Assembly: GCA_031292555.1 (NCBI GenBank)
Contig: JARLGV010000011.1
Location: forward strand, 45,796 to 109,795
Length of the DNA: 64,000 bases
Source: Fimbriimonas sp.
GTDB taxonomy: Bacteria; Armatimonadota; Fimbriimonadia; Fimbriimonadales; Fimbriimonadaceae
Reading direction: 5' to 3'
Part shown: positions 1 through 9,359 of the stretch, in pieces
Layout of the letters: every line of letters starts with the position of its first letter
Numbering within the stretch: position 1 is the first letter of the stretch
Notes under the pieces: model-generated
Database searches by the model: none
The model's input: the letters and a program-made list of their open reading frames with translations, nothing else
What the model was told of the DNA's origin: nothing
Translations under genes and position numbers: made by a program

Positions 1-365
1 TCGACTGGAATCGGGGGACTCAGTGGACCCGAGCCAACTTGGTCAACCGATTCGAAACGATCGCAGAGGGCAAGGGATGGCACGAAGAGCGAACCGGCCT
101 CCACGAGATGGAGTTTATCGAGACCCGGCGTCATTGGTTCACCGACACCGTCGCGCACGACACCCATGGTGGTGTGAATGTGCTGAATCTGGTTGAAGGG
201 GAAGCCGCATTTGTGGAAAGCCCGACCGGAGCGTTCGAGCCCTTTGAAGTCCATTACGCCGAGACCTTCATCGTCCCCGCATCGGTCGGGAGCTACACGA
301 TTCGTCCCCGTCAATCTTCGCCTGCCAAACCGATGGGCACGATGAAGGCATTTGTAAGAACATGA
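1..365 (+). CDS. manA: Mannose-6-phosphate isomerase, class I (C-terminal part, cut by window edge)
   Basis: The open frame enters from the left edge (first full codon at base 3) and stops at 363-365, giving about 120 C-terminal residues. The visible part starts DWNRGTQWTRANLVNRF and continues as a beta-rich cupin tail with an LNLVEGEAAFVESP segment and VPASVGSYTIRP near the end. This is the usual C-terminal layout of class I phosphomannose isomerases, which interconvert mannose-6-phosphate and fructose-6-phosphate in the cytoplasm. The catalytic zinc site would lie upstream, outside the window, so activity cannot be judged. The stop overlaps the next start as ATGA, and the next gene is also a mannose-isomerase cupin, which supports the assignment. 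Confidence 0.7.
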   Translation, partial: DWNRGTQWTRANLVNRFETIAEGKGWHEERTGLHEMEFIETRRHWFTDTVAHDTHGGVNVLNLVEGEAAFVESPTGAFEPFEVHYAETFIVPASVGSYTIRPRQSSPAKPMGTMKAFVRT

Positions 366-763
366 GTACATTTATTACCAAACCCATTCCTCTCGAAAAG
401 CCGAGCATCGGCCGGATCACACGTCCATGGGGCAGTTTCTCGCAATACGCATTCAACGAGGAGACGACAGTTAGTTTGATGACCGTCAACCCCGGGCAAC
501 GCTTGAGTCTTCAGTCTCACACCGGACGCTCCGAGTTGTGGATCGTCCTTGACGACGGCGCTAACGTACAGGTTGACGACGTTATCGCCGATTACGACAG
601 TGGAGCCGAGGTGTGGATTCCCGCCAACTCTCGCCATCGACTTTCTTGCTCCGGCGATAGCCCTGTACGCGTACTGGAAGTGGCGTTCGGCAACTGGCAG
701 CAAGACGACATCCAACGCTACGAGGACGATTACGCTCGGCCTGCCGAAGGTGAGGCTTCTTGA
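362..763 (+). CDS. Cupin protein, type II mannose-6-phosphate isomerase-like
   Basis: A 133-residue single-domain cupin resembling the C-terminal isomerase domain of ManC-type bifunctional enzymes. Visible signatures are RPWGSF (about 22-27), the cupin motif GQRLSLQSHTGRSELWIVL (about 45-63), the second cupin motif IPANSRHRLSC, and the end motif VLEVAFG followed by DIQRYEDDYAR, close to the family's IVRFEDDYGR. The likely substrate is a sugar phosphate such as mannose-6-phosphate, or it may be a sugar-binding cupin without isomerase activity. The start overlaps the upstream stop as ATGA and the stop overlaps the next start as TTGA, so it belongs to the mannose operon. Confidence 0.75.
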   Translation: MSTFITKPIPLEKPSIGRITRPWGSFSQYAFNEETTVSLMTVNPGQRLSLQSHTGRSELWIVLDDGANVQVDDVIADYDSGAEVWIPANSRHRLSCSGDSPVRVLEVAFGNWQQDDIQRYEDDYARPAEGEAS

Positions 764-3360
764 GCCAAGCGCAGGACGACGCACGGCAAGTTGATCATCG
801 TTACAGCCCTCCGTGGTGGCAAACGCTAATCTGTCTGCCGGACGACCCGGTCAAGACTCTCGTCGGGCGCGAGGGACAGTTCTTTCTCGACTACGGCTCC
901 GGCGGCCCTCGAAATTTCCAGACGAGCCTCGGATTCGATCTCGTCGGGGGCAGCGATTGGATTGGCCAAGAGCTGCCGGTAGCGTCGACGCCGGTCCTGA
1001 TCACCCGCAAGCGAACCCCGGGTGTAACTATCGAGGAGACCGCCTTCCTTGAGATCCCAGGCGAAGGCGAACTTCCGCCCAAACTCGTGCGATACGATGG
1101 TTTCGAGACCCTGACCGAATGGGCCCACCCGACGGTTCCCTGCGATCCGGCGTTCCGAGACGCCGCAGTTCGCTACCCGAGCGGCTCCCACGAGGCTTCG
1201 CTCGAACTGCACCTGCATGTCAAACCCCACACCAACCGTACGGTTGCCCTGGGTTTCTGCGAAGGTCGCCATACAGCGCCAGGATTGCGCCGAGCGATCG
1301 CCCTGGTCGAAGGCTCTGAACCCCGCGAAATCGATCCGGTTCGCGATTTCGGCCCCAATACGCCGGGCGTTTATCTATTTCATGCGGCCGACGATGATGG
1401 CGACGGACGAATTCTCATCTCCCTCAAATATCATCCGGATACCCATTTCTCGGTCGATTCCGACCGTATCGCAGACCTGCGGACGATCATGCTCAGCGCT
1501 CTCTGGTCTTTTACCGGAGAAGCTCCCGATCCATCTGAAATCGTTAGGGGGACGGCAAATAGCCTGGCTGAAGTATATGCATCCGGACACGAGATGTTGT
1601 TGCCGCATCGGCGCAATCACGTGTGCGTTCGGCTAACGAACGAGACGGTTGAACGACGTAAGATCGAACCGATGGTGCGCATAGTCGGCATCCAGGAGCC
1701 TTTCCGCGACGGATCGGTCTTGAAGGTCGGCCCACACAACCTGATATCCTGCTCGCTTTCCGTCACTGGCATCGTCGAGGTGAGAGACGACCGTAAGGAG
1801 GTTCGCTCAGAGCACCTAGGCATCCAGGGCAGCGGGGGCGCCGAGTGGCACGTGAGCCTTGCGTGTCTGGATTTGGGGCCAGGCGAGACCCAAGAGGTAT
1901 CCCTCGTACTCGACCGGTTCGCGCGACACCAAGCACCCTTCGCCGATCCAGACGTATCGCGACGGGCTTTGGCCATGACTTCGGACCGGTGGTTGGCCAT
2001 CGGGCCCGGACTCCACATGATCCAGATCCCCGACGAGGGAGTTCAGCGGATGGTGGATTCGAGCATTCGGAACATCTTCCAAGCCCGAGACATCCGTAAC
2101 GGCTTACCGTCGTTTCACGTTGGGCCTACGGTCTATCGGGGGTTGTTCCTTGCCGACGGCGCCTTCCTGCTCGAAGTAGCCACCCTTCTGGACCGGGTCT
2201 CCGAATCTCGTCAAGGACTCGCCTATCTCCGCAGCTTCGAATTACCGGAAGGCGGGTTCAGCGTGATCGACACGTACTACAAGGAGAACGGCATCGCCGT
2301 ATTCGCCATCATCCGGCACGCCCAGTTGACAAACGATCCGGATTGGCTGCGCTCCAATTGGAGCACGATTCAGGGATGCGTGAAACGCATCCAAAAACTG
2401 AGGCGCTTACCGCCGAAGGGTGCTCCTAACGAGGGTCTGCTTCCGGCCGGCGCATTCTGCGACGGGGGTGTGTTCAATAACGGCCGCCCCTATGCCGACT
2501 ACTCGAATGTCGCCTGGTGTCTGAGCGGACTCAAGTGGGCAGCCCAAGCGGCGACTTGGATCGGGGAGACCGAGGACGCCCGCATATGGGGCGCCGAGTT
2601 CGACGACTTCATGGCGACATTCCGAACTGCCGCCAGTAAAGACCTAATCCAAGACGTAAAGGGCAACACTTACTTGCCGGTCGTGCAGGGCAATGGCGAC
2701 AATCACGAGCCGCAACGCGGTCAATGGGCATTCTGCCATTCGGTCTACCCCGGAGGAATCTATGAGCCGGAAGATCCGATAGTTTGCGGGAACATGGATA
2801 TGTTGCGCGATGCGATGATAGAGGGCGTCGTGATCGACACGGGCTGGATGTCGGGCGGGCTTTGGCCCTATTTCTCATCCTTCTACGCCCACGCACTTCT
2901 ATGGATGGGACGTGGTTCCGAAGTACCCCAAGTTCTCTATGACTTCGCCAATCACAGTTCGCCGACCCTGGTGTGGCGTGAGGAGCAAAAGCCGCAGGGC
3001 AAGGGATACGAAGAAGTAGGCGATATGCCGCATAACTGGGCAAGCGGCGAGTTCCTGCGCATGGTCATCCATATGCTGCAGTTGGATCGGGGCGATGAGC
3101 TCCACTTGCTGCAGGGGTATCCGGCGAAGTGGTCCGCGCCAGGCTTGACGACGCACCTCCAGGGAATCCGTACTCCGTTCGGCAAGATCGACCTGCTGAT
3201 CGAGGGGGTCATGGAGGGAGTTCGTATCCGGCTCGACTTCGCCGATCCAAATCATCTTCCGCGCCGCATCGTCGTCCATCGGGATGCCTGGGGCGGCTCC
3301 GGCGAAGTAGAGTTGCCTGTAGAGATGACCATCGACGAGGTGACGCCGCGCAATTCCTGA
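760..3360 (+). CDS. Large six-hairpin glycosidase-like protein
   Basis: An 866-residue protein without a signal peptide, starting at a TTG that overlaps the previous stop (TTGA). The N-terminal half (about 1-400) looks like beta-sandwich material. The C-terminal half (about 420-780) has the alternating helices and aromatic/acidic loops of an (alpha/alpha)6-barrel glycosidase, for example YADYSNVAWCLSGLKWA, GLPSFHVGPTVYRGLFLADG and a late MPHNWASGEFLRMV segment typical of six-hairpin enzymes. A small beta domain follows. I cannot assign a GH family or name catalytic residues. It sits between mannose isomerase genes and sugar transport genes, so processing of an imported oligosaccharide in the cytoplasm is the likely role (inference). 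Confidence 0.55.
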   Translation: MSQAQDDARQVDHRYSPPWWQTLICLPDDPVKTLVGREGQFFLDYGSGGPRNFQTSLGFDLVGGSDWIGQELPVASTPVLITRKRTPGVTIEETAFLEIPGEGELPPKLVRYDGFETLTEWAHPTVPCDPAFRDAAVRYPSGSHEASLELHLHVKPHTNRTVALGFCEGRHTAPGLRRAIALVEGSEPREIDPVRDFGPNTPGVYLFHAADDDGDGRILISLKYHPDTHFSVDSDRIADLRTIMLSALWSFTGEAPDPSEIVRGTANSLAEVYASGHEMLLPHRRNHVCVRLTNETVERRKIEPMVRIVGIQEPFRDGSVLKVGPHNLISCSLSVTGIVEVRDDRKEVRSEHLGIQGSGGAEWHVSLACLDLGPGETQEVSLVLDRFARHQAPFADPDVSRRALAMTSDRWLAIGPGLHMIQIPDEGVQRMVDSSIRNIFQARDIRNGLPSFHVGPTVYRGLFLADGAFLLEVATLLDRVSESRQGLAYLRSFELPEGGFSVIDTYYKENGIAVFAIIRHAQLTNDPDWLRSNWSTIQGCVKRIQKLRRLPPKGAPNEGLLPAGAFCDGGVFNNGRPYADYSNVAWCLSGLKWAAQAATWIGETEDARIWGAEFDDFMATFRTAASKDLIQDVKGNTYLPVVQGNGDNHEPQRGQWAFCHSVYPGGIYEPEDPIVCGNMDMLRDAMIEGVVIDTGWMSGGLWPYFSSFYAHALLWMGRGSEVPQVLYDFANHSSPTLVWREEQKPQGKGYEEVGDMPHNWASGEFLRMVIHMLQLDRGDELHLLQGYPAKWSAPGLTTHLQGIRTPFGKIDLLIEGVMEGVRIRLDFADPNHLPRRIVVHRDAWGGSGEVELPVEMTIDEVTPRNS

Positions 3361-5750
3361 AGACGATCGCAGTTGGAGCAGCCGTCTTGGCTCTGAGCGG
3401 ATTCGGCCGAGCCGACACGACGCTCTCCGTCTGGGGAGCCCAGCTTGGGCCGGACAGCATCGCCGGCAGCCTTGCCGTCGCCCAGACTTTCGAAACCCGC
3501 CATCCCGGCGTTCATCTGAGGCTATTGGGATTGGGTGTCGGGCATATGAACCCGCAGAAGCTGCTCACTGCAATTGTGGGCGGATCGCCGCCCGACCTAA
3601 TCTTTCAGGCCCGCTTCAACATCAGCGACTGGGCCAGCCGCGGGGCGTTCATTCCCCTTGATCCCTTCATCCGCCGGGACTTCAACCAACCGGATTGTCC
3701 CCGCGAGAAGGAATACTACGAAGCGGCTTGGAGCGAAGCGGTCTACAAGGGAAAGATCTACGGCATCCCGACTGGCGCCGATGACCGAGCGCTGTACTGG
3801 AATCGAGGGTTGTTTTCGCGAGAGAGAGAGCTTCTGACAAAGGCCGGGCTCGACTGGCGTCGCCCCCCTCGAACCTGGTCCGAGATGCTTCGCTATTCCA
3901 AAGCACTGACGATCAAGGGAAAGCGGGCGGGATTCATCCCGAATTTCGGTAACGCCTGGCTCTATCTCTATGCGTTCCAAAACGGCGCAAGCTTTCTTTC
4001 CCCAGACGGAAAGTCCTGCACCCTTGCCTCCGAGCCTGCCGCCGGCGCGCTCGAATTCATGAAGCAAGGGTACGACATCGTTGGCGGCTACACCGAGGCG
4101 AACGTTTTCCAGTCGGGCTTCCAGGGTGGCGAGAACGATCCGTTCATCTCCGGTCAGGTCGCGATGAAGATCGATGGCGACTGGTCGCTGCCCGGTCTCG
4201 CACGATACGGACCAGGATTGGATTTCGGCGTGGCGCCGCCCCCCGTTCCGGACGACCGCTATTATCGCCGAGGCAGATTCGCCAACGAGAAGGACCAATT
4301 CATTACCTGGATCGGAGGCTTCAGCTATGCGATGCCGAGGGGTTGTCCCCATCCCGAGCTAGCTTGGGAGTACATTAAGTTCGCGTCAAGCCTCGAAGGG
4401 CGGCTGATCGAGAATCGGGCTCAAGCCTCGTCCGATCGCGCCAAGGGCCGTATGTACCTTCCGCGAATTCAAGGGTTGAAGGCGGCAAACGAAGCGCTGT
4501 ACAAGCTCTACTGCCCGGCTGACCCGAAGTTTGCCGAGGGGCTACGCGTTCATGTAGGTCTCATGAATTCGGCACGGGTGAGACCGGCGACCGTCGTCGG
4601 CCAACTCCTTTGGGATGAACATGTGCGGGCGACCGAGCAGACGCTTCTTGGCAAGCTTTCGCCGATGGCCGCCCTGAGCGAGGGCCAGCAGACAGTCCAA
4701 CGCGAGATGAACGTGCTTGCGTCAAAGGGCGGCTATCCAGAAGTTTCGTTTGCGGTCGTCGGTGCAATCGGCGGCGCGCTCGCGCTTGCCGGAGTCATTC
4801 TCGCGGTAATCGTTTGGAGGCGTGCCCGGCTGGGTATCCTCGCCCGCAAAGAGGCAAGGTGGGGTTATCTGTGCATCGCGCCCTGGGCTATCGGCTTCCT
4901 GGTCCTCACCGTCGAGCCGATGCTCGCCTCGCTCTTTTTTAGCTTTACGGACTACGACGTCCTCTCTCCACCAAGGTGGGTCGGGCTCCGCAACTTCGCG
5001 GACATGTTGGGTCCGGATCGAGCGAACGTAATCAAGGCGTTCGCAAACGCGGGCTATCTTGCCGGCATGGGCGTGCCGCTCGGATTGGCATCCGGGTTAG
5101 CCGTAGCCCTGTTGCTGAACGTCGGCGTACGGGGGATTCGGTTCTATCGCACCGCCTTCTACCTTCCGGCAATCGTACCGGTAGCGGCAAGCGCAGTCCT
5201 TTGGATCTGGCTCCTGACTCCAGACCCAAACAAGGGGCTCATCAACACTGTATGGCGCTCCTCGGTAGGATCCTGGCTCGCCCTGCCGCCTCCCGGGTGG
5301 TTGACCGCCGAGTCGTGGGCCAAGCCTGCGCTGGTTCTGATGGGCATTTGGGGCGCCGGAAGCGGAATGATTCTCTGGCTCGCCGGGCTTAAGGGTGTGC
5401 CAGCCAGCCTCTATGAAGCGGCCGAGATCGACGGCGCCACTTCGGTGCGCTCGTTTTGGAACGTTACGATGCCGATGTTGAGTCCGATCCTCTTCTTCAA
5501 CATCGTAATGGGCTTCATCGGCGCGATCCAGGAGTTCGACAGGGTCTACATCATGGCGGGCGACGACAGCAACGGACCAAGCGACTCGCTGCTCGTACCT
5601 GCGAAGTACCTGTTCACGAATGCGTTCGGCTACTTCAAAATGGGCTACGCGAGCTCCCTTGCCTGGACGATCTTCGCCGTGATCCTGATCATCACGCTTG
5701 TGCAGTTCCGATTGGCCCCGTTGTGGGTCCATGAGGAGTCACTCAAATGA
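3357..5750 (+). CDS. ABC sugar importer: solute-binding protein fused to MalF-type permease
   Basis: About 797 residues. A family 1 sugar-binding domain (about 20-450) runs straight into a membrane segment (about 463-487) and a complete MalF-type permease with the cytoplasmic EAA loop YEAAEIDGATSVRSFWNVT near residue 685. Upstream frame extension would only be out-of-frame reading of the previous gene. The first sensible start is CTG at 3357, overlapping the previous stop as CTGA and giving the signal peptide MKTIAVGAAVLALSGFGRA; the next start-like codon, TTG at 3387, would destroy that signal. An AGGTGA lies about 14 bases upstream. The binding domain would face the periplasm, tethered to its own channel. 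No ATPase is encoded nearby. Confidence 0.8.
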   Translation: MKTIAVGAAVLALSGFGRADTTLSVWGAQLGPDSIAGSLAVAQTFETRHPGVHLRLLGLGVGHMNPQKLLTAIVGGSPPDLIFQARFNISDWASRGAFIPLDPFIRRDFNQPDCPREKEYYEAAWSEAVYKGKIYGIPTGADDRALYWNRGLFSRERELLTKAGLDWRRPPRTWSEMLRYSKALTIKGKRAGFIPNFGNAWLYLYAFQNGASFLSPDGKSCTLASEPAAGALEFMKQGYDIVGGYTEANVFQSGFQGGENDPFISGQVAMKIDGDWSLPGLARYGPGLDFGVAPPPVPDDRYYRRGRFANEKDQFITWIGGFSYAMPRGCPHPELAWEYIKFASSLEGRLIENRAQASSDRAKGRMYLPRIQGLKAANEALYKLYCPADPKFAEGLRVHVGLMNSARVRPATVVGQLLWDEHVRATEQTLLGKLSPMAALSEGQQTVQREMNVLASKGGYPEVSFAVVGAIGGALALAGVILAVIVWRRARLGILARKEARWGYLCIAPWAIGFLVLTVEPMLASLFFSFTDYDVLSPPRWVGLRNFADMLGPDRANVIKAFANAGYLAGMGVPLGLASGLAVALLLNVGVRGIRFYRTAFYLPAIVPVAASAVLWIWLLTPDPNKGLINTVWRSSVGSWLALPPPGWLTAESWAKPALVLMGIWGAGSGMILWLAGLKGVPASLYEAAEIDGATSVRSFWNVTMPMLSPILFFNIVMGFIGAIQEFDRVYIMAGDDSNGPSDSLLVPAKYLFTNAFGYFKMGYASSLAWTIFAVILIITLVQFRLAPLWVHEESLK

Positions 5751-7408
5751 CGTCCAACCTTCTCTACGCGATTGGCGTGCTTGCCGCCTGGTCGGGAGCC
5801 GCCATGCTGTTGAGGGCGCTGTATCTCACCCTTCGACGAGCGCCGGGTGTTGCGATTTCGGCCGGTGCGGGCGGCTTGCTTCTCCTTGGCGCGAGCACCA
5901 CGCCCGTCTACGCGCAAGGTCTTGGAATTCCGATACTCTGGATCGTCGCGCCGTTTGCCGCTTGGGCAACCGCGACCTGCGGCTGGATGGCAGCCGTCCG
6001 CCTGTTTCAAGCGATATTGGACGGGATACGCAGCCGACTGTATGCGGGCCTGATCTGGATCGCAGCAGGGGCAGTGTTCGTCGCCCTGTATCGACTCGAC
6101 CCGGAAAGCAAGATCGAGATCGTTAGGGGGCAAATCGGGCTCAGCCTGGTGTCTGGATCCTCTCTTGTGGGACTTGCCGTTGCCGCGATCGCTGCCATGG
6201 CGGCAGCCAGTCGACGTGTCCGGCAAGTCAGCGGGCGGTTGGCGGTACATGCCGCACTTCTAGCGGGCTCCATCGTCTTCGGTCTTCCCTTCGCTTGGCT
6301 ACTCGTCACGAGTTTCAAAGAGGACCGGGATATGTCGAACGCCAACGGTCTCATCTGGGTTCCTCGCGTTCAGCGCACAGTCCCTTTCCTGGACCCGAGC
6401 GATCCCCTCTTAGAAGGAGAGTACAAGGGCAACTGGGTGCAGGCGTCGCTCTCCGGTCGCACGTCGAACGGCTCCTACATCGTAGAAGTCCAGCGTCCTG
6501 CAAGCCTTCGCGGCGTTTCCTTCGTGGGCGCGCCCAAGTCGTTTCGAGTAGTCCCAAAAGATGCACCGGTCGTTTCCGGCGCGGGCTTCATTGGGTTTGT
6601 AACCAAAGAACTTGACGACGGACGCAGGGTCGTCCGGTTCTCGGCGCCCCTTTCGAAAGCCGGAAAGGAGCAGACGTTCATGCCGGCCGACCTACAGCCC
6701 GTTAGAGACATCGCCCTTCGGACTCAGAACTACACCGACGCGCTTGAGGCGATGCCGATCGAGACGAAGCACGGCCTGGTCTATCTCAAGAACACTCTGA
6801 TCTTGGTCGTGCTCAGCGTCATCGGAACCTTGCTCAGTTCGTCGATCGTCGCCTACGCCTTCGCGCGCCTACGCTTTCCCGGCCGAGACACATTGTTCAA
6901 GATTCTGCTGGCGACGATGATGCTTCCCGGCGCCGTCACATTGATGCCTCAATTTCTCCTCTATCGGTCGTTGGGCTGGATCGACACCCTGTTGCCCCTA
7001 TGGGTCCCTGCGTTCTTCGCTGGCGCTTTCAACGTGTTCCTGCTGCGCCAATTCTTCTCGCAGATCCCGACCGAGCTAGAGGATGCGGGGAAGATAGACG
7101 GCGCCGGGGTTCTGCAGACGTTCTGGCGGATCATGCTTCCGCAGATCAAGCCGGCGCTCGCCGTTGTCGCGATCTGGACGTTCATGGGCGCCTGGAACAA
7201 CTTTATGGGCCCGTTGCTCTACATCAACACCCCGGAGAATATGCCACTGAGCTACGCGCTTCAGCTCTTCCAAAGCGAGCGAGGCGGCGAGCCCGGCTTG
7301 ATGATGGCGTTCGCAACCCTCACCATCCTCCCGGTCCTTGCCCTGTTCTTCTTCGCCCAGCGCTACTTCATCGAAGGAGTCACCCTATCCGGATTCGGCG
7401 GACGGTAG
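5747..7408 (+). CDS. ABC sugar importer permease, MalG type, with extra N-terminal membrane domain
   Basis: A 553-residue protein whose last 220 residues are a standard MalG-type permease: the YAFARLRFPGRDTLF and TMMLPGAVTLMPQFLLYRSL segments, then the EAA loop EDAGKIDGAGVLQTFWRIML near residue 445. The first 190 residues add about four hydrophobic segments not found in ordinary MalG. Between the first core helix (about 165-188, ending in TSFKEDRD) and the rest there is an insert of about 130 residues, probably an extracytoplasmic loop. The start overlaps the previous stop as ATGA. It pairs with the preceding fused binding protein-permease to form the transmembrane channel; the energising ATPase must be elsewhere. 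Confidence 0.85.
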   Translation: MTSNLLYAIGVLAAWSGAAMLLRALYLTLRRAPGVAISAGAGGLLLLGASTTPVYAQGLGIPILWIVAPFAAWATATCGWMAAVRLFQAILDGIRSRLYAGLIWIAAGAVFVALYRLDPESKIEIVRGQIGLSLVSGSSLVGLAVAAIAAMAAASRRVRQVSGRLAVHAALLAGSIVFGLPFAWLLVTSFKEDRDMSNANGLIWVPRVQRTVPFLDPSDPLLEGEYKGNWVQASLSGRTSNGSYIVEVQRPASLRGVSFVGAPKSFRVVPKDAPVVSGAGFIGFVTKELDDGRRVVRFSAPLSKAGKEQTFMPADLQPVRDIALRTQNYTDALEAMPIETKHGLVYLKNTLILVVLSVIGTLLSSSIVAYAFARLRFPGRDTLFKILLATMMLPGAVTLMPQFLLYRSLGWIDTLLPLWVPAFFAGAFNVFLLRQFFSQIPTELEDAGKIDGAGVLQTFWRIMLPQIKPALAVVAIWTFMGAWNNFMGPLLYINTPENMPLSYALQLFQSERGGEPGLMMAFATLTILPVLALFFFAQRYFIEGVTLSGFGGR

Positions 7409-7502
7409 GCACGGAATATGCGACAGACGGATTCGGACCAGACTTGGCGGCAAAGCCGAGCCCTTGAGGCCGGGGCGATATCGAACGAAAGCTAACCGAC
7501 TT

Positions 7503-8741
7503 CTAGTGCGCGAGTAGCCATAGCATGCGTGCGACCCCTGCGTTGGCAAGGAGGGTCTTCGCCATCGGACGTTTCTCGACCGGCATCTTGACGTCCGCCG
7601 CCGATCGCTCCGACTCGTCGGCCGCCAAGGTGGGAGCATCCTGCCCGGTCCACTTGAGGAATTCGGCTTGAGTCGCCGAGTCGATCGTCCAGAGACGCAT
7701 GTTTCGCCAGTAGAGACCGTCTTCGTCTCGCAGGAACCCCATGCAGTAGTCGGCCTCCCGCCGCGCTTCATCGATATAGCGCGAGTCGTGCGTGGCAAGA
7801 CTCAGCGAGCGCATCCCGTCGACCAGGTACTGCACGAAGAACGTGGAGTCATACCAGTAGCGCTTCGAGGGGTCTTTCACCGCCCCATCGAACATCGGTG
7901 ATTGCGTCCGATCAAGGCAGCCATTCCCCATCTTGATTGCCCACTCCAGATAGCTCTTGTCGCCAGTTTGCCGCGCGTACTCGACGGCAGCCCGGATCGG
8001 AACACCCGTGTTGTAGGTCCAGATCGTGTTCATTCTCTCGAATTTCGGACTGGAGAAGCCGTCATAAATCAGCCCGTTCGAGGCGCTCAGCTTGAGGTGA
8101 ATCCAGTCGAGAGCACGCTTCGCCCATGCGCGGTACGTTGTCGCGTCGTGCGATTTTGCAATCAGCAGCGCCGCAAGGGCGCCGGCGGCGGTGGCTGACA
8201 CCGTCCGATCCTTGCGATCGTCGTAGGCCGACTTGGTTCCCCAGCGAAGTCCACCTGGCTTGTCGGAGCCGTCCCATCCCCCTTTCACGAACCCATCGAA
8301 GATCTCGATACCGCGGCTTCGATAGCGCTCCTCATGGGTAACGTCAAAGGCCTCCAGGCACGCAATCGCCGCCCACGTGTTGTCGTCGTAGAAACGGTCA
8401 TCGTTCCCTGGGAACCACTTCCAGGCGCAATAGGCGTGGTCGGCCCGGTCGAAGTACTGCTCCAGGACGCCATAGAAGCTGCCGACCTTGCTCTTCCACT
8501 GTCTCGGCTCCACCTTGGCCGCCTCGATCACCGATTGCCACGCAAGGAGCGACGTCCAAAACGTGTAACCGTCCGTCCCCACCGCTTCGCTTGAAGCCAC
8601 CGGCGGCTTCCAAATCTTCTTTGCCGAATCATAGAAGGTGGCGACGTTCAGTCTCGTCAATCTATCGGCTTCGAGCTCGAACCGATTCGGCTGACCTACG
8701 CTTGGGATCCCCGCTAGGGTTAGGAACGCAAGTAAAATCAT
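7503..8741 (-). CDS. Glycoside hydrolase family 76-like (alpha-1,6-mannanase type)
   Basis: A 412-residue secreted protein. The N-terminus MILLAFLTLAGIPSVGQ is a short signal peptide. The (alpha/alpha)6 barrel carries the GH76 hallmark of two adjacent aspartates in RFYDDNTWAAIACLEA (D119, D120), followed by WTYNTGVPIRAAVEYAR and YWYDSTFFVQYLVDG. GH76 enzymes cut alpha-1,6-mannan backbones of the yeast and mycobacterial type, which fits the mannose operon next door. The gene is convergent with that operon, 94 bases away. A near-perfect palindrome lies just upstream of the start. Family assignment is fairly sure; exact substrate is not. Confidence 0.75.
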   Translation of the reverse strand: MILLAFLTLAGIPSVGQPNRFELEADRLTRLNVATFYDSAKKIWKPPVASSEAVGTDGYTFWTSLLAWQSVIEAAKVEPRQWKSKVGSFYGVLEQYFDRADHAYCAWKWFPGNDDRFYDDNTWAAIACLEAFDVTHEERYRSRGIEIFDGFVKGGWDGSDKPGGLRWGTKSAYDDRKDRTVSATAAGALAALLIAKSHDATTYRAWAKRALDWIHLKLSASNGLIYDGFSSPKFERMNTIWTYNTGVPIRAAVEYARQTGDKSYLEWAIKMGNGCLDRTQSPMFDGAVKDPSKRYWYDSTFFVQYLVDGMRSLSLATHDSRYIDEARREADYCMGFLRDEDGLYWRNMRLWTIDSATQAEFLKWTGQDAPTLAADESERSAADVKMPVEKRPMAKTLLANAGVARMLWLLAH

Positions 8742-8757
8742 GACTACTCACGTTTAT

Positions 8758-8779
8758 TATGTCTTAATGTTTAGACATA
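8758..8779. promoter_or_regulatory. Palindrome upstream of the GH76 gene (probable operator)
   Basis: A 22-bp inverted repeat with arms TATGTCTTAA and TTTAGACATA around a central TG; nine of ten arm positions pair. It begins 17 bases upstream of the GH76 start codon, where a repressor would block transcription or initiation. No regulator gene adjoins it, and it differs from the LacI-type sites near 37.4 kb. Confidence 0.45.
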
Positions 8780-9359
8780 TCTTGGTCCGGCAAACTCAAG
8801 CTGCTCTGAGATCCGGCCCCGATGCCCTTCAAAGTCAAGGAACGGTGACCAATCTGCGTGGGTCATCACGAACATTGCGATAGGCGGTCGTGAACTCAAC
8901 CGCCTCTTGATACGAAGCAATGGGCCACGGACTCTTCGCTGCCCCTGAAGCTGAAGGAGCGAGGATCGGCATGAAGTAGGGTCGTGGACCATATTCAGGC
9001 CGATGGCTTTGATTCGGTGGTCGCAGATTCCTCTCTCGGCGATGTCGGTCTTCTACCGGGTGCAAAGGCTCCGCAAGTGATCAGTCTAGCCGGGTGCCCT
9101 AAGCCAAGCAAATGTTCGCAAGCGCTTTGATCGATTTGACGACTCCCCAGAAAGCCCCCGTTCAGGGCCGACGCGAACCTCATGCGCTGAAGCTCCAGTT
9201 CCTCCACGTATATTGGGTGCAATCTCACTTTCAAGCCATAGTCAATGCTGCTTACGAGTTGTCTGATAGCATGCTGACCGGGCTCAACATATCCACGCTG
9301 AAATCGCGTATCGTCTAGACGTCACGGGTCTTTACCCGGCGATCCGATGGGGGATTGAA
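8780..9359. other. Gene-free interval between the GH76 and GH29 genes
   Basis: About 580 bases with only short overlapping frames on both strands. A few - strand stretches read like protein, for example ASYQEAVEFTTAYRNVRDD near 8850-8920, but they lack a start, a consistent frame and any family I recognise. They may be remnants of a decayed gene. The last bases hold GGGGGA six bases before the fucosidase ATG, a usable ribosome binding site. Confidence 0.4.

Noticed and set aside
3129..3356. Extended N-terminus of the binding protein-permease fusion from a GTG at 3129
   Set aside because: The extra 76 residues are arginine- and serine-rich out-of-frame reading of the preceding gene and would bury the signal peptide.
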